Virus record (IMG/VR): IMGVR_UViG_3300046000_005483
Span: 1-23,845 of that record
Source: a virus
Strand: one strand, 5' to 3'
DNA length: 23,845 nucleotides
Below are positions 13,512 through 20,405 of the stretch, piece by piece. Below the pieces are notes generated by a model. The model worked only from the letters and a program-made list of their open reading frames with translations, searched no databases and was not told the DNA's origin. Made by a program: the position numbers and the translations under genes. Position 1 is the stretch's first letter. Every line of letters begins with the position of its first letter.

Positions 13512-13977
13512 ACACCTTGTTTTCTGCGATAACCGGCAGCGCTCAATCGGAGCAAAGCGGCAGGCGCTGGTCGATATTGCGCGGGGTCAATACGTTGCAT
13601 TTGTGGACGATGACGACGACATTTCCAACGACTACGTTTCCAGCATCCTGATTGCAATCGGCCACAATCCAGACGTTGTGACTTTTCGGCAGCGGGCAAT
13701 TTACAACGGGCTGGAATCTGAAGTTCATTTTGGGGTCAATAATCTAGACGGGAAATTCAATGCCGGCGGGATCACGTTTCGCGCCCCTTGGCACGTTTGC
13801 GCCTGGAAGCGGGACGTTGTCGCCGGATGCCTGTTTGGCGAGTCAAACTATGGCGAGGATTTGATCTGGTGCGAGCAAGCGCGAAAGCGAATCAAGACCG
13901 CTAGCCACATTGATTTGACGCTTCACACCTACCGGCACGACGCCGCTTTGACTTCGGCACCTGAACCGGTAGGATAA
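13411..13977 (+). CDS. Small GT2-type glycosyltransferase
   Basis: 188 residues from ATG 13411; the frame opens earlier at a TTG (13357), but MKLSILTPTIPTRAS is the natural GT-A start. SIGAKRQALVDIARGQYVAFVDDDDD (about 45-70) is the canonical GT2 approach to the metal-binding acidic motif (66-70). NAGGITFRAPWHVCAWKRD and NYGEDLIWCEQA (146-157, acidic pair E149/D150) match the acceptor-side catalytic region. It transfers sugar from a nucleotide donor. It lies in the same block as the fusion transferase, so both may act on one glycan. No SD was found. Confidence 0.85.
   Translation: MKLSILTPTIPTRASQVAKLQEKIQSQIENLPVEHLVFCDNRQRSIGAKRQALVDIARGQYVAFVDDDDDISNDYVSSILIAIGHNPDVVTFRQRAIYNGLESEVHFGVNNLDGKFNAGGITFRAPWHVCAWKRDVVAGCLFGESNYGEDLIWCEQARKRIKTASHIDLTLHTYRHDAALTSAPEPVG
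13948..13975 (+). promoter_or_regulatory. Promoter TTGACT-16-TAGGAT, leaderless geometry (13982 gene)
   Basis: TTGACT (13948-13953), 16-base spacer, TAGGAT (13970-13975), then six bases to ATG 13982: exactly 34 bases from box to start. It lies in the 3' end of the glycosyltransferase gene. Confidence 0.6.
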
Positions 13978-13981
13978 CGGC

Positions 13982-14314
13982 ATGAGCTTGCTGACAGATT
14001 TTACTATTGCCGCCTCTTCCGCCTCCTTTGCGGTCATTGGCGCTGAATCCTTGACCATTGGAAGCGGAGCCGCAGTCGATGCCGTCTTTGACGAGATTGT
14101 CAGCAGCAAAGATTTTGGCGAGTTTGGCAACGACACCGACAACGCGCTGGTGGCCGTAGTTCGTCGCGCAGCTTGGGACGCCGCTTACCCGCTGGCCGGG
14201 CTGGAATACGTTAACCAAAAAGCAACCGCCCGAGGCACCACGTTCCGGGTCAAGCGCGTCCGCATCGGAGCTGGGTTTGCCGAGATCATGCTGGAGACTT
14301 TAACGAAGGCTTGA
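13982..14314 (+). CDS. Head-tail connector protein (FII position)
   Basis: 110 residues; lambda FII is 117. The N-terminus MSLLTDFTIAASSASFAVIG and middle ALVAVVRRAAWDAAYPLAGLEY, with FRVKRVRIGAGFAEIMLETL at the C-terminus, give a beta-rich small domain. Placement after the capsid block and before tail genes fits a connector. Identity to a known family was not recognised. The AGGA in its promoter (13971-13974) is eight bases from the start and could double as a weak SD. Confidence 0.5.
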   Translation: MSLLTDFTIAASSASFAVIGAESLTIGSGAAVDAVFDEIVSSKDFGEFGNDTDNALVAVVRRAAWDAAYPLAGLEYVNQKATARGTTFRVKRVRIGAGFAEIMLETLTKA

Positions 14315-14322
14315 AATAATTG

Positions 14323-14351
14323 TTGCCAATTCAAAGCGGACGGGGTAGTTT
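14323..14351 (+). promoter_or_regulatory. Promoter TTGCCA-17-TAGTTT, leaderless geometry (ligase gene)
   Basis: TTGCCA (14323-14328), 17-base spacer, TAGTTT (14346-14351), then six bases to ATG 14358 (35 bases from box to start). No SD is present. The box matches are moderate, but the spacing is that of the TTGACA set. Confidence 0.5.
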
Positions 14352-14357
14352 TCACTC

Positions 14358-14891
14358 ATGGACGCCGCGCTGCTCACTGATTCCCTCCCCGCCGATGTGG
14401 TTGGCTGGTGGGTTTCGGAGAAGCTCGACGGTGTCAGGGCAATCTGGAACGGCTCGAAACTCCTGACCCGCAACGGCAAGGACTTGAAGGCGCCGGCCAG
14501 TTTTACGGCGGGTCTGCCACGCGGTTCAAGGCTTGACGGTGAGCTTTGGATGGGGCGCGGGACTTTTGACCGACTTGTTTCCACAATCCAGAAGGCTGGC
14601 AGCGATTGGGCCGGCGTAAAATTCATGGTTTTTGATTTGGCCGAAGCTGGCACTTTTGAGGACCGCGATGCCAAATTGCAACAGATGGAAATCGCTCATC
14701 CCGCAGAACTGGTTTTGCACATTGCGCTGCAAGGCCACGACGAACTTTGCTCACGCGAGTCAGCTATTGTTGCGGCAGGCGGCGAGGGTTGCGTTATTCG
14801 TCGCCCCGGCTCGCCTTATCGCCCAGGACGTATGGGCGACGTAATCAAGGTAAAGCGGTTGGTGTCCGACGTTGAGCGCTGGCAGGGCTGA
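14358..14891 (+). CDS. Minimal ATP-dependent DNA ligase (adenylation domain only)
   Basis: 177 residues. Nucleotidyltransferase motifs are in order: motif I EKLDGVR with lysine K22; motif III LDGELWMG (59-66); motif IIIa FMVFDL (89-94); motif IV GEGCVIRR (142-149); motif V DVIKVKR (161-167). The protein stops right after motif V, so the OB-fold domain (motif VI) of normal ligases is missing. It may still adenylate itself, or may need a partner. It could seal nicks at packaging ends or assist repair. It lies alone among virion genes, with its own promoter, so it is likely a moron-type acquisition. Confidence 0.85.
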   Translation: MDAALLTDSLPADVVGWWVSEKLDGVRAIWNGSKLLTRNGKDLKAPASFTAGLPRGSRLDGELWMGRGTFDRLVSTIQKAGSDWAGVKFMVFDLAEAGTFEDRDAKLQQMEIAHPAELVLHIALQGHDELCSRESAIVAAGGEGCVIRRPGSPYRPGRMGDVIKVKRLVSDVERWQG

Positions 14892-14893
14892 TT

Positions 14894-14921
14894 TTGACAT
14901 TCGCCTTGCGGATATTACCAT
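14894..14921 (+). promoter_or_regulatory. Promoter TTGACA-16-TACCAT, leaderless geometry (14928 gene)
   Basis: TTGACA (14894-14899) within TTTTGACATTCGCC, 16-base spacer, TACCAT (14916-14921), then six bases to GTG 14928. The 12-mer TTTGACATTCGC is identical to that at 7169. It lies just after the ligase stop. Confidence 0.65.
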
Positions 14922-14927
14922 TGCTAT

Positions 14928-15659
14928 GTGGTTTCCGCAAAATACGACATGCAAGCGCTTGAGCGCTCGTTAAAAAAAGCGGCAGGAGCATTTGGGGAAA
15001 CTTCGGCTCAGGCCGTCATCCGCTGGGGCGTTTCCGTCTGCCGGGATTTGGCTGTGCAAACTCAGGCATGGGGGCCGAATAAATACGGGCGCGAAAAAAA
15101 GCAAGGCAAGACCACCTGGGCAAAAGGGCAGCAAGAAGGGGCAATGGTTGCAGACGCTTACCATGTAATCCTGATCGTCCCTAAGGTTGGGGGATCAAAC
15201 AAAAAAGGCTTACAATCCGCTGGAGAGGTCAACGATTGGATCGAACTTAACCGGACCCGACGCGGGGCAAGAACAGCGCATTTGCCGGTTTCGGAGCGAA
15301 AGGTATGCACCGAGGCTGTTTTTAAATCCGCCATGCGCGAACGGTTTAAACGCGCAGGCATGGCAAAAGGCGGCTGGCTGGGTGCAGGCATGGAGATCGC
15401 CAAGCACCAGACCGGACAGGACCGGATAAACATTGGTAAAAACTACCTTTCTTACGCTCAAAAGCACTCCAACAAAGGCCACGGAGTGCCGGCTAAATCC
15501 GGTTTTTCTCCTGTCGCCGTTCTCGAAAACCGGGCCGCGCATTCGGCATCCAAGAACGTCGTTTCCGATAGGGCCAGACGTGATGCCGTCGCGTTTGGCG
15601 CTCAAAAAACCATCAAGTGGTACAACATTGCCCTTAAAAAATCACTCGACAAAGTATGA
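14928..15659 (+). CDS. Minor tail / tail completion protein (gpZ or HK97 gp10-like position)
   Basis: 243 residues from GTG 14928, set by the promoter spacing; the ATG two bases earlier is out of frame. The N-terminus ALERSLKKAAGAFGETSAQAV with RDLAVQTQ is amphipathic helix, like gp10/gpZ proteins that cap the tail. The rest is basic (pI high by eye). Gene order (connector, this, gpU-like, tail tube) supports tail completion. An ATG eight codons in is an alternative start. The 3' end overlaps the next gene by four bases. Confidence 0.5.
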   Translation: MVSAKYDMQALERSLKKAAGAFGETSAQAVIRWGVSVCRDLAVQTQAWGPNKYGREKKQGKTTWAKGQQEGAMVADAYHVILIVPKVGGSNKKGLQSAGEVNDWIELNRTRRGARTAHLPVSERKVCTEAVFKSAMRERFKRAGMAKGGWLGAGMEIAKHQTGQDRINIGKNYLSYAQKHSNKGHGVPAKSGFSPVAVLENRAAHSASKNVVSDRARRDAVAFGAQKTIKWYNIALKKSLDKV

Positions 15660-16102
15660 CCGCCGACAACGTCAAAGAATCCCTGCGGACTTGGATGGAA
15701 TCCCAAGTCGTCAATCATCCCGCGCTTGATGACATCTCCATTGTCCTAAACGGAGAAACCGCAGACGCTGTTTTCCCGCTGATCGCCATTATAGACCAGG
15801 GGGCCGGATTAGTCGAGCAAGAGGGAGTTGTCATGCGCGGAGTTGATTCGCTGACCATTGCGGCCGAAATCCACACCGTGCCCGAGGAAGAGGCGCAGGA
15901 TGGCACTACGCTGGAAACCCACCGAGCAATTGTCACCGCCGCGTATCAGATCCTTGGAGATTTCCAAGCAATCCAATTTTGCAGCGGATTGAACGACACG
16001 ACCGTGTTTGACATTCGCACCTCATCTCCAACTCTGGAACCGCGTGAAGGCAGGCGGGTTTCGTCCATCCAGATGACTGTTTTAGCCTGTCCAAAGCCCT
16101 AA
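15656..16102 (+). CDS. Tail terminator protein (gpU-like position)
   Basis: 148 residues (lambda gpU 131), from ATG 15656 overlapping the previous TGA. A helix (NVKESLRTWMESQV) leads into beta strands (ISIVLNGETADAVFPLIAII and SLTIAAEIHTV), a long helix (HRAIVTAAYQILGD) and a final strand (VSSIQMTVLACPKP). That alpha/beta pattern is the one expected of tail terminators, which cap the tail tube and join head. It lies right before the tail-tube gene. Identity is by order and fold pattern only. Confidence 0.55.
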   Translation: MTADNVKESLRTWMESQVVNHPALDDISIVLNGETADAVFPLIAIIDQGAGLVEQEGVVMRGVDSLTIAAEIHTVPEEEAQDGTTLETHRAIVTAAYQILGDFQAIQFCSGLNDTTVFDIRTSSPTLEPREGRRVSSIQMTVLACPKP

Positions 16103-16120
16103 CTTTTACCACTGTCCACC

Positions 16121-16555
16121 ATGTCACTTGCAACCGTTTACGGAACCGCCCAATACGCCCTTGCCGACGAATCTACCGCAACCGGACTTTTTGCCGGGAC
16201 CGTAAGTTTTACCGGCGCGTCCGACAACACTGAGCTTCCAGATCATCTTGGATGCGCTGTCGGTTTTGCCGTAGGAAATCCAAAAAAGGACATTTCCGTT
16301 GAAGGCATCGTTAAAACCAAAGGCACGGGTTTGGTCGACTACATCGGCAGCACTATCGTTCTTGCCAATTCGACGCACAACACCCGCACTCGACTCAATG
16401 AAGGGCTTGGCGATAGTATCGCCAGCGCAACTGGCGCGGCGATTATCATCACCGGCAACACATTGAGCGCAACCGCCACAGGCTTTGAATCAGGGGGGAT
16501 TTCTGGCGTTTATCTGCCATTTGTTGCTGCTGGAACCGTAGTTGTTTTGACCTAA
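16121..16555 (+). CDS. Major tail (tube) protein candidate
   Basis: 144 residues, beta-rich, with Gly/Thr/Ala-rich strands: GTAQYALADESTATGLF, DISVEGIVKTKGTGLVDYIG, AIIITGNTLSATATGFES. It has no TM segment or signal peptide. It sits in the gpV position between the tail terminator and the chaperone genes. The length is shorter than lambda gpV (246), as expected if a C-terminal Ig domain is lacking. The leader has no SD. No motif fixes the family. Confidence 0.5.
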   Translation: MSLATVYGTAQYALADESTATGLFAGTVSFTGASDNTELPDHLGCAVGFAVGNPKKDISVEGIVKTKGTGLVDYIGSTIVLANSTHNTRTRLNEGLGDSIASATGAAIIITGNTLSATATGFESGGISGVYLPFVAAGTVVVLT

Positions 16556-16564
16556 CTTTCCATT

Positions 16565-17167
16565 ATGATTCAAGAAATTAACGGCACCGGATCTAGGCAG
16601 ACCGGAGACATCAACCTTGCGTCCGCCCTTATGGCGTGCGCCATTCCATTGGATCAAAAAGATCCGGTTCGGGTCATTGAGGCGGAGTGCATAAGCGGTT
16701 CCTATGCGTCATTCCGAATCGCGGAAGCCAGCGCAGACGGAAAGCACACGACTCAATCTTGCATGGATCATTGGTCTAGCGTAAAGCTACTGCCTGATTT
16801 CCATCCGTTTGCAACCATCTGCGCATTTATAAAAGATCGCCCAGGAGGGCGCTTAAGCGCTGAAGATTGGCTAGGCTACGCATTGTCCTATCTTCGGGAA
16901 CGCGGCATTGACCTTCCTGGCCTCACGCGCATCTCTGACATTGAGCAATTTGTAAACAAATTGCCAAGCGCGCCGGAAAGCTACATCCTTGCATTTGTCG
17001 CTAACCGTCAAACGTGCCTCGCTCTTTACCGATCAGGAAAACGCGCAATTTTCCAAATGAAAATGGGCGGCGATTTGCGGGACCGATCAAATGACAGGCA
17101 CACCCTAATTGATGCCAAGCTACCCGCATGGCAGCGCAACGAACTACTCTCTAGACTGCAAGGATAA
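16565..17167 (+). CDS. Unknown protein between tail tube and chaperone genes
   Basis: 200 residues. No motif recognised. HDL-type helices dominate: LSAEDWLGYALSYLRERGIDLPGL and SDIEQFVNKLPSAPESYILAFV. Five Cys residues are scattered, not clustered. Being in the tail operon with short junctions, it is probably a tail-associated or assembly protein. TTGACC at 16547 is only 18 bases upstream and is not treated as a promoter. Confidence 0.5.
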   Translation: MIQEINGTGSRQTGDINLASALMACAIPLDQKDPVRVIEAECISGSYASFRIAEASADGKHTTQSCMDHWSSVKLLPDFHPFATICAFIKDRPGGRLSAEDWLGYALSYLRERGIDLPGLTRISDIEQFVNKLPSAPESYILAFVANRQTCLALYRSGKRAIFQMKMGGDLRDRSNDRHTLIDAKLPAWQRNELLSRLQG

Positions 17168-17179
17168 CAAAAATAAAAC

Positions 17180-17563
17180 ATGAAACGCGACGATCTACTT
17201 TCAACCGCATGGACAGGCAAACCTCTCGAGCTTGAAGGCCGCGAATTGCGGCTTTCTGCTGGACGACACGGGCTGCTTGGCTATTGGAAAAACGCATTTT
17301 TTGAGGAAGGCCAAACAGGCCAATCCTCGCTTGCGGCAATGGGTGAGCTTGTCATGGTTTGTTACCTTACAAAGGACGAATTAAAAGGCGTCCAAAGAAT
17401 GACCAACGAAGACCGCGCAAAAGCAGTTGTTGATTTCATGCTTGAGTTTGAAGACGAATTGCCAGAAATCCAAGCTGGGATTCAAGAGCGCATGGAGGCG
17501 ATCAAAGCTGCCATCGTGGAAAGCGAGTCGCCGGGAAAGGGGGATGCTCCCCATGCTTCCTAG
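17180..17563 (+). CDS. Tail assembly chaperone (gpG-like), zero-frame product
   Basis: 127 residues (lambda gpG 140), acidic at the C-terminal half (FMLEFEDELPEIQAGIQERME). It precedes the tape measure, and near its 3' end lies GGGAAAG, so it is the upstream half of a chaperone frameshift pair. It keeps the tape measure soluble and helps the tail tube to polymerise. An A-rich leader replaces an SD. Confidence 0.75.
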   Translation: MKRDDLLSTAWTGKPLELEGRELRLSAGRHGLLGYWKNAFFEEGQTGQSSLAAMGELVMVCYLTKDELKGVQRMTNEDRAKAVVDFMLEFEDELPEIQAGIQERMEAIKAAIVESESPGKGDAPHAS

Positions 17564-17772
17564 CACACATCGAGCTTTTTGCGCTTCGCGTGGGGCTGGA
17601 CCCAGAACTAACCATTTGGGAAACGGATTTCTGCCGCGTGCTGCAACTCATCCATGCGGAGGGGATGCGAAACGGCATGCGCTACCAGTGGCGGAACTAT
17701 TTCGAGCCGGCACAGGAATTTATCGATGAATTTGAGAGACTGGCAAATCAGGAACCACTTGAAGACTTATGA
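17180..17772 (+). CDS. gpGT-like fusion by programmed -1 frameshift
   Basis: About 197 residues: codons 1-120 of the chaperone, then -1 reading from 17539 to the TGA at 17770-17772. The -1 frame is open over the whole overlap, with LAHIELFALRVGLDPELTIW after it and MRYQWRNYFEPAQEFIDEFE near the end. The T-part gives the chaperone its tape-measure or tube contact in lambda. A GTG at 17590 could start a free ORF, but the frameshift explains the open overlap better. The stop overlaps the tape-measure ATG. Confidence 0.75.
17533..17552 (+). promoter_or_regulatory. -1 frameshift site GGGAAAG plus hairpin
   Basis: The heptamer 17533-17539 is in phase as G|GGA|AAG, the same as the lambda G/T slippery site. 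It overlaps or abuts GGGGA/TCCCC (17540-17552), a five-base stem around TGC that could stall the ribosome, although it leaves almost no spacer. Confidence 0.75.
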
Positions 17773-18848
17773 TCGGGACTAAATTAGTGTTAGGATTTGA
17801 CGGAAACGCCGTCAAAAAAGGCATGGCCGGGATCGGGGGCATGATGGGCAGGCTTGGCCGCCAGATCGCCATTGGTGGCGCTCGCCAAGTCGGGGCGCAA
17901 ATGACGGACTGGGTTGGGAAACTTGTGATGGCAATTCCCGAGGCTGTATCGGAAACGATGGATTGGGCCGGGAGTCTGGTGGATCTGTCGCGGCAAACCG
18001 CGATGACCACGAAGGATCTGATGGAACTTTCCGAGGCGTTCCGGTTAGCAGGCGGCGAAGGCATGGACGCGGGCCGCATGATCGGAACGATGCGGAAGAA
18101 CCTCTATGAGTCTTCCAGGGAGCAGGAAGGCGACGTTGTGGACGCTCTGCGGGCGCTAGGATTGCGCGGGACCGGGCTGGAAAGCCTTGGGCCAATGGAG
18201 CAATTTCAGAAAATCATGACCGCTCTCAACTCGACAATGGGCAGCATGGACCCTGGCCAACTCGAAAAGATCACGACCGCGCTTTTTGGGGGCAAAATGG
18301 GTCTGAAGGGAATTGCTGTTTTTAAGGATTTCGCCGCGGGGATCAAGCAGGCGCAAGGCAACCTCAATGGTCTTCAAAATACCAGCAAGGAATCCCTTGA
18401 AGCGGTGGACAATTTGGGAGACTCGCTAGGTAGATTTTCAACTATTAAAAAAGGGCTAATGCTGGAATTTCTAAAAGGTCTGACCGGATCTGGAGACCTG
18501 CAAAGCATGGATCAATTTGTTAATAAAATCTTCAATAGCACAAAGGGGCTTGGGGACGCAATGAGATCCCTTGGAGAATTTTTTAGGGAAATTATGGACA
18601 AGTTTATGACACGCATTGACACAGAGGGCGGATTTGGAGGAGCGCTAAATGCAATTTTGCGAGACCTCGGAAAAACCATTGGCGAGGGAATTCGGGAGGG
18701 AGTTGGCGGATTAAAGGGAATGCTTTTTCCTGGAATCCCCGGCGACGGGAAAACCTCAATGAACAACGCCCCGCTCTTGCATGAAGCTGAAACAACCAAC
18801 GAGCTACTTAGCAGAATCTACCGGGAAAAAGGAGGGATGTGGGCATGA
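17769..18848 (+). CDS. Tape measure protein (short)
   Basis: 359 residues, from ATG 17769 overlapping the previous TGA. It has the Gly/Ala/Met-rich N-terminus GMAGIGGMMGRLGRQIAIGG, long helices (MTTKDLMELSEAFRLAGGEG, LEKITTALFGG), and position after the chaperone frameshift gene, all of which mark tape measures. At about 0.15 nm per residue, the tail would be about 54 nm, short for a siphophage (lambda gpH is 853). No lysozyme or peptidase domain was seen. The low number of charged repeats leaves some doubt, but gene order is strong. Confidence 0.8.
   Translation: MIGTKLVLGFDGNAVKKGMAGIGGMMGRLGRQIAIGGARQVGAQMTDWVGKLVMAIPEAVSETMDWAGSLVDLSRQTAMTTKDLMELSEAFRLAGGEGMDAGRMIGTMRKNLYESSREQEGDVVDALRALGLRGTGLESLGPMEQFQKIMTALNSTMGSMDPGQLEKITTALFGGKMGLKGIAVFKDFAAGIKQAQGNLNGLQNTSKESLEAVDNLGDSLGRFSTIKKGLMLEFLKGLTGSGDLQSMDQFVNKIFNSTKGLGDAMRSLGEFFREIMDKFMTRIDTEGGFGGALNAILRDLGKTIGEGIREGVGGLKGMLFPGIPGDGKTSMNNAPLLHEAETTNELLSRIYREKGGMWA
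18830..18835 (+). promoter_or_regulatory. Strong Shine-Dalgarno AGGAGG for the 18845 gene
   Basis: AGGAGG ends nine bases before ATG 18845, inside the tape-measure gene. It is the only full SD I saw in the window and decides the start over the GTG at 18839. Confidence 0.7.
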
Positions 18849-19684
18849 GTAGCCAAGTGACAGTTTATGGCATCCCAGCATACGGGTGGATTCCTGGTCC
18901 TGATTATCGAGCCGGGTTTGACGCCGAGGGAATGTGGTCTGGATCGCAAAGTTTCTATTGCCGGAAGTTTGACTTTGAGTCCACGCCAATTCAAACAGCT
19001 TTTCGCAAAGGCGTTTCTATTACAACGCTTTACCCAAACCTAACCGCCAAATGGAACTTTCTTTTGGTTGACGAAGTTGACCACGAGCACCAACCAAATG
19101 GGGTGACAAAAATAAACGTCACGCTTAAAGGATATTCTGAAGAATGGGATTTTGATGGAGAAGGCGACCAATCCGGCACCTTCTCAATGAACGGGACGCT
19201 GGTTGACCGGCCAATTATTGAGCATCCCGGATTCCTTGCTCTCGACGCAAACTCACGCGGCCTAATCGTCGACGCGTTCAAGAACCGAGCAAAACGAAAA
19301 GAGGGCGAGGCGAAAGGATCGTCATCCGTAACGGTTGTTTCAATGTTTGATAAGCTGATTGAATTTATTACTACCGAAGATGAGGTTTTTTGGTGGAATT
19401 TTATTATTGATGATGGCAACACGACATGGGAGGCGTCATCTATTGAGTGGACCAAATCCGCCACCAACATGGGTGGAATTGATCCTGCGCAAATTGAAAA
19501 ACTTGGATGGATTGATATTCCACCAGGAGCACCTCCAGTGATCGCGCCTCGCAACTGGAGGATGACGAGCCTTACGGATTCCCAGACCAAAGCTGGAAGC
19601 GAAACCACAAACGATTATTCAATCACTTGGAGCATGTCGCCGCCTGGGCAAGTTTGGAACGCTGTCATTTACACGAAGCCATGA
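18845..19684 (+). CDS. Tail protein downstream of tape measure (distal-tail position)
   Basis: 279 residues from ATG 18845 (ATGA overlap with the tape-measure stop). It is beta-rich with many Trp/Tyr residues (VYGIPAYGWIPGPDYRAGF, WNFLLVDEVDHEHQ, VFWWNFIIDDGNTTWE). It lies where lambda M/L, or distal tail proteins, would be found. No metal or catalytic motif recognised. It ends with the start of the next gene (ATGA). Confidence 0.5.
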   Translation: MSSQVTVYGIPAYGWIPGPDYRAGFDAEGMWSGSQSFYCRKFDFESTPIQTAFRKGVSITTLYPNLTAKWNFLLVDEVDHEHQPNGVTKINVTLKGYSEEWDFDGEGDQSGTFSMNGTLVDRPIIEHPGFLALDANSRGLIVDAFKNRAKRKEGEAKGSSSVTVVSMFDKLIEFITTEDEVFWWNFIIDDGNTTWEASSIEWTKSATNMGGIDPAQIEKLGWIDIPPGAPPVIAPRNWRMTSLTDSQTKAGSETTNDYSITWSMSPPGQVWNAVIYTKP

Positions 19685-20358
19685 GGAATTCAGGAACGCC
19701 AATTATTCTTCCCGAGCGAGTCAGTCCGGGAGATCCGCCAAAAGCGGAATGGGCTAACCGTGTTCGGGAATGCCTTCAGCGATTGGCTGGAAGAGGTGTT
19801 GAGGGTGCGCCGGGTTTGCCGCCAACACCTCCATACATTCATCCATTTCAGCTATTTCCAGCCTACGAATCCAGCGCCTACATCCTTCGCGTGGCCATTG
19901 GACGAGTCACCGCACAACGGTGGGTTTACGACGGCGCAAACCCGCCCAAATACTCTGCAGAGGATGTTCAAGTTTTTTACGACACCAGCGTTGGAGACTT
20001 GCTAAACGACGATTTTGGGCCGACAGGATCCCTTGGCGACATTGACCTGTCCCCTTCCACAACCTACGGCGTTTGGCTGGTTGCCGCGATTACCGAGGTC
20101 ACTCGGCTTGATCCGACCGGAAACGGCTACTTTACAAACATTTCTGATTTTTACTGTTCCGGCGCATCCATTGTCGTCAATTCAACTTACCCAGATTTTG
20201 ACGACGCTGCGGCCTACTCGGTGACGCTGACTGGATCCAAGGCGCTTTATTATCTCGGCCAAGTCACGACCGTCACTGACGGGGATTTTAGTTTTAAGCA
20301 GTGGCGCAAATCGGACATTTCGATTGGCGACTCAATAATGCCGGCAGACATCATTTAG
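19681..20358 (+). CDS. Tail-tip associated protein, unknown
   Basis: 225 residues from ATG 19681; an upstream in-frame ATG (19627) lies within the previous gene and is rejected. The first 60 residues are polar with Pro (PGLPPTPPYIHP), then beta-rich repeats of Tyr/Asp/Thr (YILRVAIGRVTAQRWVYDG, DLSPSTTYGVWLVAAI), then ALYYLGQVTTVTDGDFSF near the end. It looks like a distal tail or fibre-associated protein. No family recognised. Confidence 0.5.
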   Translation: MRNSGTPIILPERVSPGDPPKAEWANRVRECLQRLAGRGVEGAPGLPPTPPYIHPFQLFPAYESSAYILRVAIGRVTAQRWVYDGANPPKYSAEDVQVFYDTSVGDLLNDDFGPTGSLGDIDLSPSTTYGVWLVAAITEVTRLDPTGNGYFTNISDFYCSGASIVVNSTYPDFDDAAAYSVTLTGSKALYYLGQVTTVTDGDFSFKQWRKSDISIGDSIMPADII

Positions 20359-20371
20359 GCCGCATCCAGTT

Positions 20372-20399
20372 TTGACATCCGCCGCTTGTCCGTAACCCT
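20372..20399 (+). promoter_or_regulatory. Promoter-like TTGACA in TTTTGACATCCGCC, leaderless geometry (20406 gene)
   Basis: TTGACA (20372-20377) starts exactly 34 bases before ATG 20406; the -10 region reads TAACCC (20393-20398), a weak match. It lies in the 47-base gap between tail genes. Confidence 0.55.
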
Positions 20400-20405
20400 T
20401 GCGGC

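Noticed and set aside
16007-16018. Another copy of TTTGACATTCGC, inside the tail-terminator gene
   Set aside because: No start codon of a real gene lies 34-35 bases downstream, and the bases encode VFDIR in frame, so codon content explains it.
17590-17772. Independent 60-codon GTG-start gene between chaperone and tape measure
   Set aside because: The frame is open back into the chaperone gene and a phased GGGAAAG is present, so it is better read as the T-part of a frameshift product.
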